Shown one piece after another: positions 27,237-35,986 of a stretch of 64,000 bases of DNA; the stretch's first letter is position 1; each line of letters opens with the position of its first letter. This DNA comes from an uncultured beta proteobacterium (lineage in GTDB: Bacteria; Pseudomonadota; Gammaproteobacteria; Burkholderiales; Burkholderiaceae). The position numbers and the translations under genes are program-made. A model generated the notes under the pieces. The model was given only the letters and a program-made list of their open reading frames with translations, did not search any database and was not told the DNA's origin. The DNA lies in assembly GCA_903889595.1 (NCBI GenBank), contig CAISYI010000265.1:31408-95407 (forward strand). The letters run 5' to 3'.

Positions 27237-28814
27237 ATGTCCCAATTGCCAAATGGAATGGAAATCCACGCCGAAATCACCCCTGATTTTGCAACAGTTT
27301 TAACACCAGACGCTCTAGCATTAGTTGCAAAATTACACCATACATTTGAACCACGTCGCCAAGAGTTATTGCAGATGCGCGTTGAGAGAACGAAAAGTTT
27401 AGATGCTGGTGAAATTCCAGATTTTCTTCCAGAAACAGCGTCAATTCGCAATGGTGATTGGAAAATTGCCCCTATTCCTGAGGCTCTTCTTTGCCGAAGA
27501 GTTGAAATTACTGGACCTGTTGATGCCAAAATGGTTATCAACGCATACAACTCTGGTGCTGATTCTTATATGACTGACTTTGAGGACTCAAATAGTCCAA
27601 GCTGGTCAAATCAAATTCAAGGTCAAATCAATTTAAGAAGTGCCATCAAAAGAGAGTTAACTCTTGAGCAAAATGGTAAAACATATGCTTTGAATGACAA
27701 AATTGCTGTCCTTCAAGTTCGCCCACGTGGTTGGCATTTGGATGAGAAACACGTAACGATTGATGGTAAGAGAGTTTCTGGTGGTATTTTTGATTTTGCA
27801 TTGTTCTTATTTCACAATGCACGTGAGTTATTAGCGCGCGGAGCAGGTCCTTATTTTTACCTACCAAAAATGGAAAGCCATTTAGAAGCACGTTTATGGA
27901 ACGACATCTTTGTGATGGCGCAAAACGAAATGGGTTTACCACAGGGAACCATTAAAGCAACAGTATTGATTGAAACTATCCTTGCTGCTTTTGAAATGGA
28001 TGAAATTCTTTACGAACTACGTGAGCACAGTGCTGGTCTTAATGCAGGTCGTTGGGATTATATTTTCTCTTGTATTAAAAAGTTTAAAGTTGATAAAAAC
28101 TTCTGCTTAGCTGACCGCGCAAAGGTCACGATGACTGCGCCGTTTATGCGTGCTTATGCATTACTTTTATTAAAGACTTGTCACCATCGTGGTGCACCTG
28201 CGATTGGTGGTATGAGTGCTTTAATTCCAATCAAAAATGATCCTGAGAAAAATGCCATAGCAATGGGTGGTATCATTTCTGACAAGAAACGTGATGCTGA
28301 AGATGGTTACGATGGTGGTTGGGTTGCTCATCCTGGATTGGTTGAGCCAGCAATGATTGAGTTCAAGAAAGTATTGGGCGACAAATTAAATCAGTTTGAA
28401 AAGCAAAAGCCTGAAGTAACAGTTGTAGCGGCTGATTTATTGAATTTCCAACCGGAAGCGCCGATTACAGAATTTGGTTTACGCATGAACATTAACGTTG
28501 GTATTCATTATTTAGGTGCATGGTTGGCTGGTAATGGTTGTGTACCTATTCATAACTTGATGGAAGATGCAGCGACAGCTGAAATTAGTCGTTCACAAGT
28601 TTGGCAATGGATTCGTTCACCAAAGGGTGTGTTAGATGATGGCCGTAAAGTTACTGCAGAATTAGTTAAATCAATGATTCCTGAAGAGTTAGCGGAAATA
28701 ACTGCTTCCGGTGCCATTGGACATTTTGAGCGTGCGGCTGCGATTTTTGACGTTATGTCTACGGGCGAGAATTTCGAGGAGTTCTTAACCTTACCGCTAT
28801 ACGAAGAAATCTAA
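27237..28814 (+). CDS. aceB: Malate synthase (class A)
   Basis: This 525-residue enzyme condenses glyoxylate with acetyl-CoA to malate. Family features include RRVEITGPVDAKMVINAYNSGADSYMTDFEDSNSPSW, VLQVRPRGWHLDEKHVTIDG, FYLPKMESHLEARLWND, LNAGRWDYIFSCIKKF (catalytic Arg), APFMRAYALLLLKTCHHRGAPAIGGMSA and the ending NLMEDAATAEISRSQVWQWI. The start ATG at 27237 has AGGAG 6 bp upstream; a TTG at 27216 in frame is less likely. No isocitrate lyase gene is in the window. It follows the methylmalonyl operon after 62 bp and may have its own promoter. Confidence 0.96.
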   Translation: MSQLPNGMEIHAEITPDFATVLTPDALALVAKLHHTFEPRRQELLQMRVERTKSLDAGEIPDFLPETASIRNGDWKIAPIPEALLCRRVEITGPVDAKMVINAYNSGADSYMTDFEDSNSPSWSNQIQGQINLRSAIKRELTLEQNGKTYALNDKIAVLQVRPRGWHLDEKHVTIDGKRVSGGIFDFALFLFHNARELLARGAGPYFYLPKMESHLEARLWNDIFVMAQNEMGLPQGTIKATVLIETILAAFEMDEILYELREHSAGLNAGRWDYIFSCIKKFKVDKNFCLADRAKVTMTAPFMRAYALLLLKTCHHRGAPAIGGMSALIPIKNDPEKNAIAMGGIISDKKRDAEDGYDGGWVAHPGLVEPAMIEFKKVLGDKLNQFEKQKPEVTVVAADLLNFQPEAPITEFGLRMNINVGIHYLGAWLAGNGCVPIHNLMEDAATAEISRSQVWQWIRSPKGVLDDGRKVTAELVKSMIPEELAEITASGAIGHFERAAAIFDVMSTGENFEEFLTLPLYEEI

Positions 28815-28831
28815 GTAAACACATTCCTGTA

Positions 28832-29524
28832 ATGACCATTTTAGCCATCGACACAACCTCACAATGGTGTTCGGTGGCTATTTATTTAGATCAAGAGAAT
28901 TATTATTTTAAACATGAGCTACTTGACAACAAGGCTAGTCAACATTTGTTAGATTTTGTTCAAGATGTTCTTGATCAAGCACGTCTCAAGTTAGAAGATA
29001 TATCTGTGTTTGCCTGTTCTCAGGGGCCCGGTGCCTTTACCGGAATTAGGTTGGGTATAGGTGTTTCACAAGGAATTGCCTATGCCCAAAATAAACCTTT
29101 GATACCCATTTCGAGTCTTGACGGTATGCTTGCCCATACATGGCTTACTCGGCCAGAATTGTTCCAAAATCAGCAAGTAACAGTAGCAATTGATGCCCGA
29201 ATGAATCAAATGTATACAAGCGAGTATTTGCAAAATGACGGTACTGTGCCTTATCGTGCTCGGCCAATTCAAATACAAGATAATATTTCTATACCCCAAT
29301 CTGAGAATAAATTACTAGTTTCTTATCAATGCACTCAATATGAATTATTTTCTTCTGCATTCAAATCTATAATTGAAGGAACTCCTCATGCAATTGGAAT
29401 TGCTTATCTAGCTAGCTTATTAACTAAGGTTGAGGGTTTTATTCCAGAGGATTGTCAGCCACTCTATCTTCGTGATAAGGTTGCTCAAACAACCCTTGAA
29501 CGAACACAGTCTAAATTGTTTTAA
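28832..29524 (+). CDS. tsaB: tRNA threonylcarbamoyladenosine biosynthesis protein TsaB
   Basis: This 230-residue ASKHA-fold protein partners TsaD and TsaE in making t6A37 in tRNAs that read ANN codons. The N-terminal MTILAIDTTSQWCSVAIYL and the block CSQGPGAFTGIRLGIGVSQGIAYA are diagnostic, as is IPISSLDGMLAHTW. Length is close to E. coli TsaB (231). It is followed by rimI 7 bp later, an arrangement common in proteobacteria. Confidence 0.95.
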   Translation: MTILAIDTTSQWCSVAIYLDQENYYFKHELLDNKASQHLLDFVQDVLDQARLKLEDISVFACSQGPGAFTGIRLGIGVSQGIAYAQNKPLIPISSLDGMLAHTWLTRPELFQNQQVTVAIDARMNQMYTSEYLQNDGTVPYRARPIQIQDNISIPQSENKLLVSYQCTQYELFSSAFKSIIEGTPHAIGIAYLASLLTKVEGFIPEDCQPLYLRDKVAQTTLERTQSKLF

Positions 29525-29531
29525 TTCAAAT

Positions 29532-30023
29532 ATGGTGAATTTTCAATTCAGAATCATGGTAAAAGATGATTTAGAGCAAGTCTTGCTAACCGAGACAAGT
29601 TCTCACTTGACGCCGTGGAAAGAGTTGAATTTTCTTGACTGCATAGCCTCTAATTATTGGAATTATGTCTTGGTTGACTGCATTTCGCCCTATGCATTAC
29701 TTGGCCACTGTGTCGTCATGCCCGGCTTTGAGGAGGTACATTTGCTAAATATCACCATTCATCAAGACTACCGACGATTAGGGATTGCTAAAAAAGCGCT
29801 TCAGGCAATTGAACAAACTTGTGTAGAGAGAAATTTTGAGCGCATTCTTTTAGAGGTTAGACAAAGTAATTTAGAAGCGTTTTCTCTGTATCAAGCAGTA
29901 GGTTTTGAGCAAATTGGTACTAGAAAAGGGTATTATCAATTACCAATGACTCATCTTCGAAATGCTAGAGAAGATGCAATTGTGATGCAGAAATCCTTAA
30001 AAACTGAAATTAACCATCCATGA
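29532..30023 (+). CDS. rimI: Ribosomal-protein S18-alanine N-acetyltransferase
   Basis: This 163-residue GNAT enzyme should acetylate the N-terminal Ala of S18. Key features are the acetyl-CoA loop HQDYRRLGIAKKALQAIEQ and the RimI block RILLEVRQSNLEAFSLYQAVGFEQIGTRKGYYQ, ending in EDAIVMQKSL. I start it at ATG 29532, 7 bp after the tsaB stop; a longer frame from 29430 would overlap tsaB by 95 bp and lacks family residues. Its stop overlaps the next start by 4 bp (ATGA). Confidence 0.93.
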   Translation: MVNFQFRIMVKDDLEQVLLTETSSHLTPWKELNFLDCIASNYWNYVLVDCISPYALLGHCVVMPGFEEVHLLNITIHQDYRRLGIAKKALQAIEQTCVERNFERILLEVRQSNLEAFSLYQAVGFEQIGTRKGYYQLPMTHLRNAREDAIVMQKSLKTEINHP

Positions 30024-30556
30024 ACCGTACTCAAATACTTAAAGAATTAGGAGTTACTCCATGGGTATTAAAAACGCCAGAATCTAATTCATCTCAAGTA
30101 CCTGATTCTATTTTATCTCCTGTCTCGAAAGCTGTTTCTCCAACCTCATCTGAACAAAATATTATGCCTGCCAAAGAGCTTAAACCTACTTGGGTTATTG
30201 TGGCTAAACCCAATGTGATTCAAACACCCATTTTCGTTAAAATTATTGGTGCTATTAGAAAGTTTGGAGTTGATACTTTAATTTTAGAATTTAATCCAAC
30301 AAGATGGCAAGTTGAGTTAGTGAAGGGTGATTTAGTGATTTCATTTGGAGATGCAACAGCACAATTTTTTTCAAATGAACCGTCCACAGCACAAGATCTT
30401 CGTGAAATCATCTTTGAGACTCAAAACCATGAAGGAAATGATATTCCGGTCATCATCACACATGATATTGAGGTTTTAAGAAAAAACCCCATCAAGAAAA
30501 AAGAAGTTTGGAATGATTTGGTAATGGCACGTTCAGTATACCTAGAAATTCATTAA
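30020..30556 (+). CDS. HolD-like / UDG-fold protein next to rimI
   Basis: This 178-residue protein begins NRTQILKELGVTPWVLKTP, which resembles the N-terminus of DNA polymerase III psi subunit HolD (QLQQLGITQWSLRRP in E. coli) and of the long type-4 uracil-DNA glycosylases. A Ser/Pro-rich linker (about 20-52) leads to a globular part ending in THDIEVLRKNPIKKKEVWNDLVMA, comparable both to HolD's TDLRANPTARAALWQQI and to the UDG HPSxLLR region. UDG catalytic motifs are absent. The holD-rimI pairing of E. coli, here in reversed order, favours a clamp-loader psi role. Start overlaps rimI by 4 bp. Assignment is tentative. Confidence 0.55.
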   Translation: MNRTQILKELGVTPWVLKTPESNSSQVPDSILSPVSKAVSPTSSEQNIMPAKELKPTWVIVAKPNVIQTPIFVKIIGAIRKFGVDTLILEFNPTRWQVELVKGDLVISFGDATAQFFSNEPSTAQDLREIIFETQNHEGNDIPVIITHDIEVLRKNPIKKKEVWNDLVMARSVYLEIH

Positions 30557-30616
30557 GGCTTTTCTGATTTCACGCGTATTTAAAGTTAAGTAAAGTAATG
30601 CTGTGCCAACAATTTA

Positions 30617-31933
30617 CTAATGTTTTTCTTCACCAATTAAATGTAATGAATCATATTCTTTTTGGTTGCTTTTATGCCAATGAATTACCAAGGCCATTGA
30701 AATAATGACGAAGCAACCGAAACATAAAATCACTACTTGAACAGGAACGTTCAAAGAAATAAGTAACGAATAAATTCCAAGCATAACTAATACAGATAAG
30801 TTCTCATTTAAATTTTGAACCGCAATCGAATGGCCTGCAGATAAAAGAACATGACCTCGATGTTGTAAAAGTGCATTCATTGGCACTACAAAGTAACCCG
30901 ACATCCATCCAATGGTAAACAAGAAAACATAAATAAAGAGCAAGTGGGCTGGAACGTTAATAAATGCAAAATGAATAACATAATCACCAAACTGATGCTT
31001 CTGAAAGGCTGCGAGTGTAATTACAAAAAATCCCATAATCACACCGTACTTCAAAACAACTAAGGAGTTCTTTAAGGGAACTCTTACAGCCGCCCAGATT
31101 GCTCCTCCAGCGACTCCAAGAGCAACCACTGCTTGCAATATGGCACTCCTAGATAAATCCATGTCCAATGCACTTTCAGCCCATTTCAAGATGATGAACT
31201 GAAGTGTGGCACCAATTCCCCAAAATAAGGTGGTTACAGCAAGTGAAATTTGTCCGAGTCTGTCTTTCCATAAAACTTTAAAACAATATGAAAAATGCTG
31301 AATTAGTTTGATCGGATTTTTATTAAGATTTTCATAAACCACGCCGGTATCAGGGATTTTTAAATTGATTAAGGCTGCAATGAAATAAAGCACCATAATG
31401 ATAGAAATAGCAGCCTCAGGTGCTGTATCAATATGTGAATCGAATACTGGTATGTCAATTGCTAAAAGTGTTGCAGCGACAGAGGGATTAATTAGGATGC
31501 CACCAAGAACTGTGCCTAAAATAATGGATCCAACAGTTAGCCCTTCAATCCATCCATTGGCTGCTACCAACTTTTCAGGGGGCAACAACTCTGTTAATAT
31601 TCCATATTTAGCCGGTGAGTATGCTGCAGCACCAAAACCAACAATGGCATAGGCAGCCAAAGGATGAAACCCAAAAAGCATGACTAAACAGCCAATTAAT
31701 TTAATGGCGTTTGTAAGCAGCATCACTTGACCTTTGGGTCTAGAGTCTGCAAAGGCACCAACAAAGGCAGCAAGAAGAACGTAAGAGAGAACGAAGAATA
31801 ACTTTAATAATGGCGTCATCCATGCTGGCGAGTCTAATTGCAATAGAAGCGCGATGGCAGCGATGAGGAGAGCGTTGTCAGCCAGTGAAGAAAAAAACTG
31901 AGCCAACATAATTGCGTAAAATCCAGGTTTCAT
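30617..31933 (-). CDS. lplT: Lysophospholipid transporter LplT (MFS)
   Basis: This 438-residue inner-membrane protein of the major facilitator superfamily has about 12 hydrophobic segments. The N-terminal MKPGFYAIMLAQFFSSLADNALLIAAIALL and the block GFGAAAYSPAKYGILTELLPPEKLVAANGWIEGLTVGSIILGTVLGG are characteristic of LplT, which flips lysophospholipids inward for re-acylation. The usual partner acyltransferase Aas is not adjacent. It is convergent with the HolD-like gene and divergent from alr, 48 bp away. Confidence 0.92.
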   Translation of the reverse strand: MKPGFYAIMLAQFFSSLADNALLIAAIALLLQLDSPAWMTPLLKLFFVLSYVLLAAFVGAFADSRPKGQVMLLTNAIKLIGCLVMLFGFHPLAAYAIVGFGAAAYSPAKYGILTELLPPEKLVAANGWIEGLTVGSIILGTVLGGILINPSVAATLLAIDIPVFDSHIDTAPEAAISIIMVLYFIAALINLKIPDTGVVYENLNKNPIKLIQHFSYCFKVLWKDRLGQISLAVTTLFWGIGATLQFIILKWAESALDMDLSRSAILQAVVALGVAGGAIWAAVRVPLKNSLVVLKYGVIMGFFVITLAAFQKHQFGDYVIHFAFINVPAHLLFIYVFLFTIGWMSGYFVVPMNALLQHRGHVLLSAGHSIAVQNLNENLSVLVMLGIYSLLISLNVPVQVVILCFGCFVIISMALVIHWHKSNQKEYDSLHLIGEEKH

Positions 31934-31981
31934 TCGTACAATATTTTTTATAAACTAATTTTCAATGATAAACGGAAGTTG

Positions 31982-33112
31982 ATGAATCGACCAATACAAG
32001 CAACGATTGTTACACAGAATTTGAAAGATAACTTGAATAAAGTGAAGAACATTACAAATCAACGATTTGTATGGGCTGTTATCAAGGCAAATGTCTACGG
32101 ACATTCTATCAAATCTGCATTTGAAGGGTTTTCTCAAGCAGATGGCTTGGCCCTGTTAGATCTTCACGACGTTCACGAGTTGCGTAAAATGGGGTGGACG
32201 AAGAGGATTTTGCTACTAGAAGGTATTTTTTCTGAAAAAGAAATCCCACAAATTATCCAAAATGAATGCAGTATTGTTGTCCATCATTTTTTACAACTAG
32301 AGTGGATAGAGCAGTATCTCTCTAAATTGACCCCCTTTGAGGCTGAAGACTTTAAGTCCCGAGTTGAAATTTGGTTAAAACTTAATTCTGGGATGAATCG
32401 ACTTGGTTTTAAATCAGGAGAATATGGCTTAGCCTATAACCACTTAATTCATCTCGGGTTTAAAGTTCATCACCTTACTCATTTTGCGAATGCTGATGAA
32501 GAGAGCGTTTTTCCAACTGTTGCAGATCAGTGGGAAATTTTTGAGCATACGACTCAGTGGATGGATGGATTTCGCTCAGCAGCCAATTCCTCTGCAATTT
32601 TAAAATTTCCACATGTTCATGCAGACTGGGTGAGGCCCGGAATCATGTTGTACGGTGCTTCTCCGACTGGGAAATATCAGGATATCGCACATATAGGCCT
32701 AAAGCCTGCCATGATACTAAGCTCTGAGATTATTGCTATACAGGAAATTAGTAAAGGGGATACTGTTGGCTATGGATCAAGATTCGTAGCTAAACAAAAT
32801 ACCAGAGTTGGAATAGTAGCCTGTGGATATGCTGATGGATATCCTAGGCATGCCAAAGATGGCACTCCTGTATGGGTATTTTTGCCGAGTCCTTCAGACA
32901 GTCAGTTAGGAGTAAAAGTTGGTCTAATCGGAAGAGTATCGATGGATATGATCACAATAGATTTAACCGCTATTCCTCAAGCAACAATTGGAAGCAAAGT
33001 TGAACTTTGGGGCGAACACGTTCCAATCGATGATGTTGCAATGTTTAGTGACACTGTTGGTTATGAACTCATGTGTGCTGTTACACAAAGAGTGCAGCTG
33101 AAGGTGCTTTAA
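31982..33112 (+). CDS. alr: Alanine racemase
   Basis: This 376-residue PLP enzyme provides D-alanine for peptidoglycan. The PLP lysine lies in VWAVIKANVYGHSI (about residue 34), and the opposing catalytic Tyr in GDTVGYGSRFVA. VRPGIMLYGASP and IGRVSMDMITIDLT are family markers. The start is ATG 31982, with GGAAG 4 bp upstream; a TTG three bases earlier is in frame. It lies divergent from lplT, a neighbourhood I recall from other betaproteobacteria. Confidence 0.96.
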   Translation: MNRPIQATIVTQNLKDNLNKVKNITNQRFVWAVIKANVYGHSIKSAFEGFSQADGLALLDLHDVHELRKMGWTKRILLLEGIFSEKEIPQIIQNECSIVVHHFLQLEWIEQYLSKLTPFEAEDFKSRVEIWLKLNSGMNRLGFKSGEYGLAYNHLIHLGFKVHHLTHFANADEESVFPTVADQWEIFEHTTQWMDGFRSAANSSAILKFPHVHADWVRPGIMLYGASPTGKYQDIAHIGLKPAMILSSEIIAIQEISKGDTVGYGSRFVAKQNTRVGIVACGYADGYPRHAKDGTPVWVFLPSPSDSQLGVKVGLIGRVSMDMITIDLTAIPQATIGSKVELWGEHVPIDDVAMFSDTVGYELMCAVTQRVQLKVL

Positions 33113-33142
33113 TTAATGAAGGCTTAAAGCACCATAACTTGT

Positions 33143-33997
33143 TTAGGGTCGTTGGGTGTTCCAAATTTGCCACCAAGAACCTTCTCTAGCGGTCACAGAA
33201 ACACGTTTACCAGTTGTAAAAATATCACTCGTTGGGAAATTATTTGTGAAAACACGCATTGTGTCTTCACTAAGATCTTTCATACCGAGGGCGTCATAAG
33301 ACTTCACCATTAAATATAAAGCTTCTTCTATCGCAGGAGCTCTGTCATATTCCTTGATTGCATTTTGAGCACGATTAATTGAGGCAATGTACGCGCCTTT
33401 ACGAAAGTAAAAACGAGAGGCATTGACGTCACTTTCAGCTAGGGAATTAACGATATAGCGCATCCTATCAATCGCATCTGGGGTGTATTTGCTATTTGGG
33501 TAACGCGTACTTAGTGTTTTAAAAGCCTCATAAGCATCTTTTGAGGCTTTAGGATCTCGCTCACTTAAGTCTTGACCAGAGAATGATGCAAAAAAGCCTA
33601 AATTGTCGTTAAATGTAATTAAACCTTTTAAGTAGTAGGCATAATCAATATCAGCATGTCCAGGATGTAATTGAATAAAACGGTTAATTGAGACTAAAGC
33701 TAATTCGATATCATTCTTTTTCCAATTGCAGTAAGCAGTGTTCAACTGAGCCTGTTCAGCTGATGGGCCAAAAGGATACCTAGATTCTAGTTTTTCGTGA
33801 TACTTTACACAATTTACATAATCTTTATCAGCCAAAGCCTGTTTAGCTTCATCCATTAATTTTTGTTGTGACCAGCCTGAAGTAATGTCAGCATTAGTGT
33901 CAGCACAGGAAGATAAAAATTGAGAAATCCCAAGGGTAAAGATAAAAAACAAAGAAAATCTTACAAGGCGATTTAAACTGAAAGATATAGAAGACAA
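33143..33997 (-). CDS. bamD: Outer-membrane assembly lipoprotein BamD
   Basis: This 284-residue lipoprotein of the BAM complex has five TPR-like repeats. The signal peptide ends in the lipobox LSSC (Cys at about 31). The core includes LMDEAKQALADKDYVNCVKYHEKLESRYPFGPSAEQAQLN, YAYYLKGL, and DRMRYIVNSLAESDVNASRFYFRKGAYIASINRAQNAIKEY. It is divergent from rluD (48 bp between the start codons), as in many proteobacteria. It acts on the inner face of the outer membrane to fold beta-barrels such as the one at 8918-9604. Confidence 0.96.
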   Translation of the reverse strand: MSSISFSLNRLVRFSLFFIFTLGISQFLSSCADTNADITSGWSQQKLMDEAKQALADKDYVNCVKYHEKLESRYPFGPSAEQAQLNTAYCNWKKNDIELALVSINRFIQLHPGHADIDYAYYLKGLITFNDNLGFFASFSGQDLSERDPKASKDAYEAFKTLSTRYPNSKYTPDAIDRMRYIVNSLAESDVNASRFYFRKGAYIASINRAQNAIKEYDRAPAIEEALYLMVKSYDALGMKDLSEDTMRVFTNNFPTSDIFTTGKRVSVTAREGSWWQIWNTQRP

Positions 33998-34045
33998 ATT
34001 AGTTCTCTTTTTTAATAAACTGGGTTATGAAATACGACAATATTT

Positions 34046-35095
34046 ATGTCTACTGAAGATTATATCGATGAAGTTGAGATAACGGAAGAAATCCCGTTAA
34101 GCAATGAAATAATGGTCAAAATTCCTTCTCAATGTCGTGGTGATCGACTTGATAAGTCACTTGCTACCTGTATGCCTCAGTATTCGAGAAGTAAGTTACA
34201 AAACTGGATTGAAGCAAAGCTCGTTAGGTATGATGACGGTAAATTTGCTCAGATAAAAGACCAAATTACTGGTGAACAGACTCTTTGGGTGACGATTCCG
34301 GAGGACCCCCAGAATAAAGCTTTTGAGCCAGAAAATATTCCTTTAGAGATTATTTATTCTGACTCTTCAATTGCCTTAATTAACAAATCAGCTGGCATGG
34401 TTGTGCATCCTGCTGCTGGTAATTGGAGCGGTACTTTACTAAATGCTTTATTGCATCACTTTCCAGAATGTAATCAAGTCCCAAGAGCAGGAATTGTGCA
34501 TCGTTTAGATAAAGATACCTCCGGATTATTGGTTATTGCAAAAAATATCATTACTCAAACTCACTTAGTTAGACAACTCCAATCGAGAACGGTTTCAAGG
34601 AGATACTTAGCGCTCGTATGGGGAAAGCCGCCATTGAGTAAAATCATCAATGCATCGATGGGGCGCGATCCTAGAGATAGGCTGAAAATGGCTGTAACAG
34701 AGGCACATGGATCAAAAGAAGCAATTACATCATTTAAAGTTCTACAATCCGTGTCTTATGAAAATAAAGATATTAGTTTGATTGAGTGTAAATTACAAAC
34801 GGGTAGAACACATCAAATTCGGGTTCATTTGCAGCATCTTGGCTTCCCTTTGTTAAATGATCCTATTTATCAATTAAGGGCACCTTTACAACTACAAAAA
34901 GTTTTAATGGATTCTTTGGGTACAAGTTCAGAAAATTTAATTTCTGGGCAAATGTTACATGCAACCCAACTTGGATTCACACATCCTGAAAGTGAGCAAG
35001 AATTAAAATGGTCATGTCCACCTCCTCAATCATTTTTAAAACTAATGGGTAATCTTGGTATTCAGGAGCAGGTATGGCATCACCTTTTGGTCTGA
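34046..35095 (+). CDS. rluD: 23S rRNA pseudouridine synthase RluD
   Basis: This 349-residue enzyme isomerises uridines 1911/1915/1917 in helix 69. An S4 domain (RLDKSLATCMPQYSRSKLQNWIEAKLV) precedes the catalytic core. The signature RAGIVHRLDKDTSGLLVIAK contains the catalytic Asp, and LQTGRTHQIRVHLQHLGFPLLNDPIY is the second RluA-family block. The C-terminus overlaps the next gene by 22 bp, so the two are co-transcribed. Divergent bamD supports RluD over RluA/RluC. Confidence 0.95.
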   Translation: MSTEDYIDEVEITEEIPLSNEIMVKIPSQCRGDRLDKSLATCMPQYSRSKLQNWIEAKLVRYDDGKFAQIKDQITGEQTLWVTIPEDPQNKAFEPENIPLEIIYSDSSIALINKSAGMVVHPAAGNWSGTLLNALLHHFPECNQVPRAGIVHRLDKDTSGLLVIAKNIITQTHLVRQLQSRTVSRRYLALVWGKPPLSKIINASMGRDPRDRLKMAVTEAHGSKEAITSFKVLQSVSYENKDISLIECKLQTGRTHQIRVHLQHLGFPLLNDPIYQLRAPLQLQKVLMDSLGTSSENLISGQMLHATQLGFTHPESEQELKWSCPPPQSFLKLMGNLGIQEQVWHHLLV

Positions 35096-35895
35096 ATTTA
35101 AAAACGGGTCCTGAGCAAACTGTTGTTCATGTCCCAGAGTGGGACATACCAAAGCATGTTAAAGCTTTAGTAACAACAAGGCAGGGAGGTCAAAGTCTCA
35201 ATCCTTACGATAATTGGAACTTAGCATTACACGTAAACGATGAGATCAATGCCGTAAACCAAAACCGAAGATTGCTTAGCAATCAAATTGGTAAAGAGCC
35301 TTTTTTCTTAAATCAAGTACACGGCACAGATATATTTTCATTCACTACCCCAGCAGGTTCATCGATACCCATTCCTACTGTTGATGGGGTAATTACGAAT
35401 TTAAATTCGCACTTTTTAGCCATTTTGACAGCGGATTGTTTGCCGATATTAATGTGTGATGCAAAAGGAGATGCAATTGCTGCTTGTCATGCAGGATGGA
35501 GGGGACTAGCAAACGGGGTGATAGATAAGACGATTCAATCGATGGTTAACTGGATTAAACCAGACTCTGCTAATAAGTTTATCGAGGGGCTTCACGTTTA
35601 TATAGGACCGGCAATTAGTCAGCCCAACTATGAAGTAGGAAAAGAGGTAAGAGATGCCTTTAGTCATGAATCCCTCATTGCCATTGATTTAGTAAATACC
35701 CTCTTTACACCGGGTCATCAACCCTACAAATACTATGCCGATCTTTTTAGCTTAGCTTTAGAAAAATTGAAACAATTGGGTGTTCTTCAAGTACATACCG
35801 AAAAGTTATGTTCTTATAACCATTCTCAGTATTTTTACTCATATCGAAGAGAAAAAATTACCGGACGCTTTGCAAGTTGTATCTGGCTAGAATAG
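35074..35895 (+). CDS. pgeF: PgeF/YfiH-family protein (multicopper-oxidase-like laccase domain)
   Basis: This 273-residue protein of the DUF152 family is described in other bacteria as a peptidoglycan editing factor or purine nucleoside phosphorylase. Features are the N-terminal VTTRQGGQS, HGTDIF, ILTADCLPILMCD (conserved Cys), AACHAGWRGLANGVI and YIGPAISQPNYEVG, ending in YSYRREKITGRFASCIWL. It overlaps rluD by 22 bp in another frame, the common rluD-pgeF arrangement. Confidence 0.93.
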   Translation: MASPFGLNLKTGPEQTVVHVPEWDIPKHVKALVTTRQGGQSLNPYDNWNLALHVNDEINAVNQNRRLLSNQIGKEPFFLNQVHGTDIFSFTTPAGSSIPIPTVDGVITNLNSHFLAILTADCLPILMCDAKGDAIAACHAGWRGLANGVIDKTIQSMVNWIKPDSANKFIEGLHVYIGPAISQPNYEVGKEVRDAFSHESLIAIDLVNTLFTPGHQPYKYYADLFSLALEKLKQLGVLQVHTEKLCSYNHSQYFYSYRREKITGRFASCIWLE

Positions 35896-35944
35896 GTTTT
35901 TATTAATCTTATATTGTTAGTAAGGGTATAACCCCATGACTATT

Positions 35945-35974
35945 TTGACATTTAAAGATTAAATTGTTAATCTT
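35945..35974 (+). promoter_or_regulatory. phaC promoter with overlapping 20-bp inverted repeat
   Basis: TTGACA (35945-35950) and TAATCT (35968-35973) are 17 bp apart. An inverted repeat, AAGATTAA (35955-35962) with TTAATCTT (35967-35974), covers the spacer and -10, a placement suited to a repressor such as PhaR. The -10 lies about 14 bp before the phaC start codon. Confidence 0.6.
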
Positions 35975-35986
35975 AAGGTTTAATTA

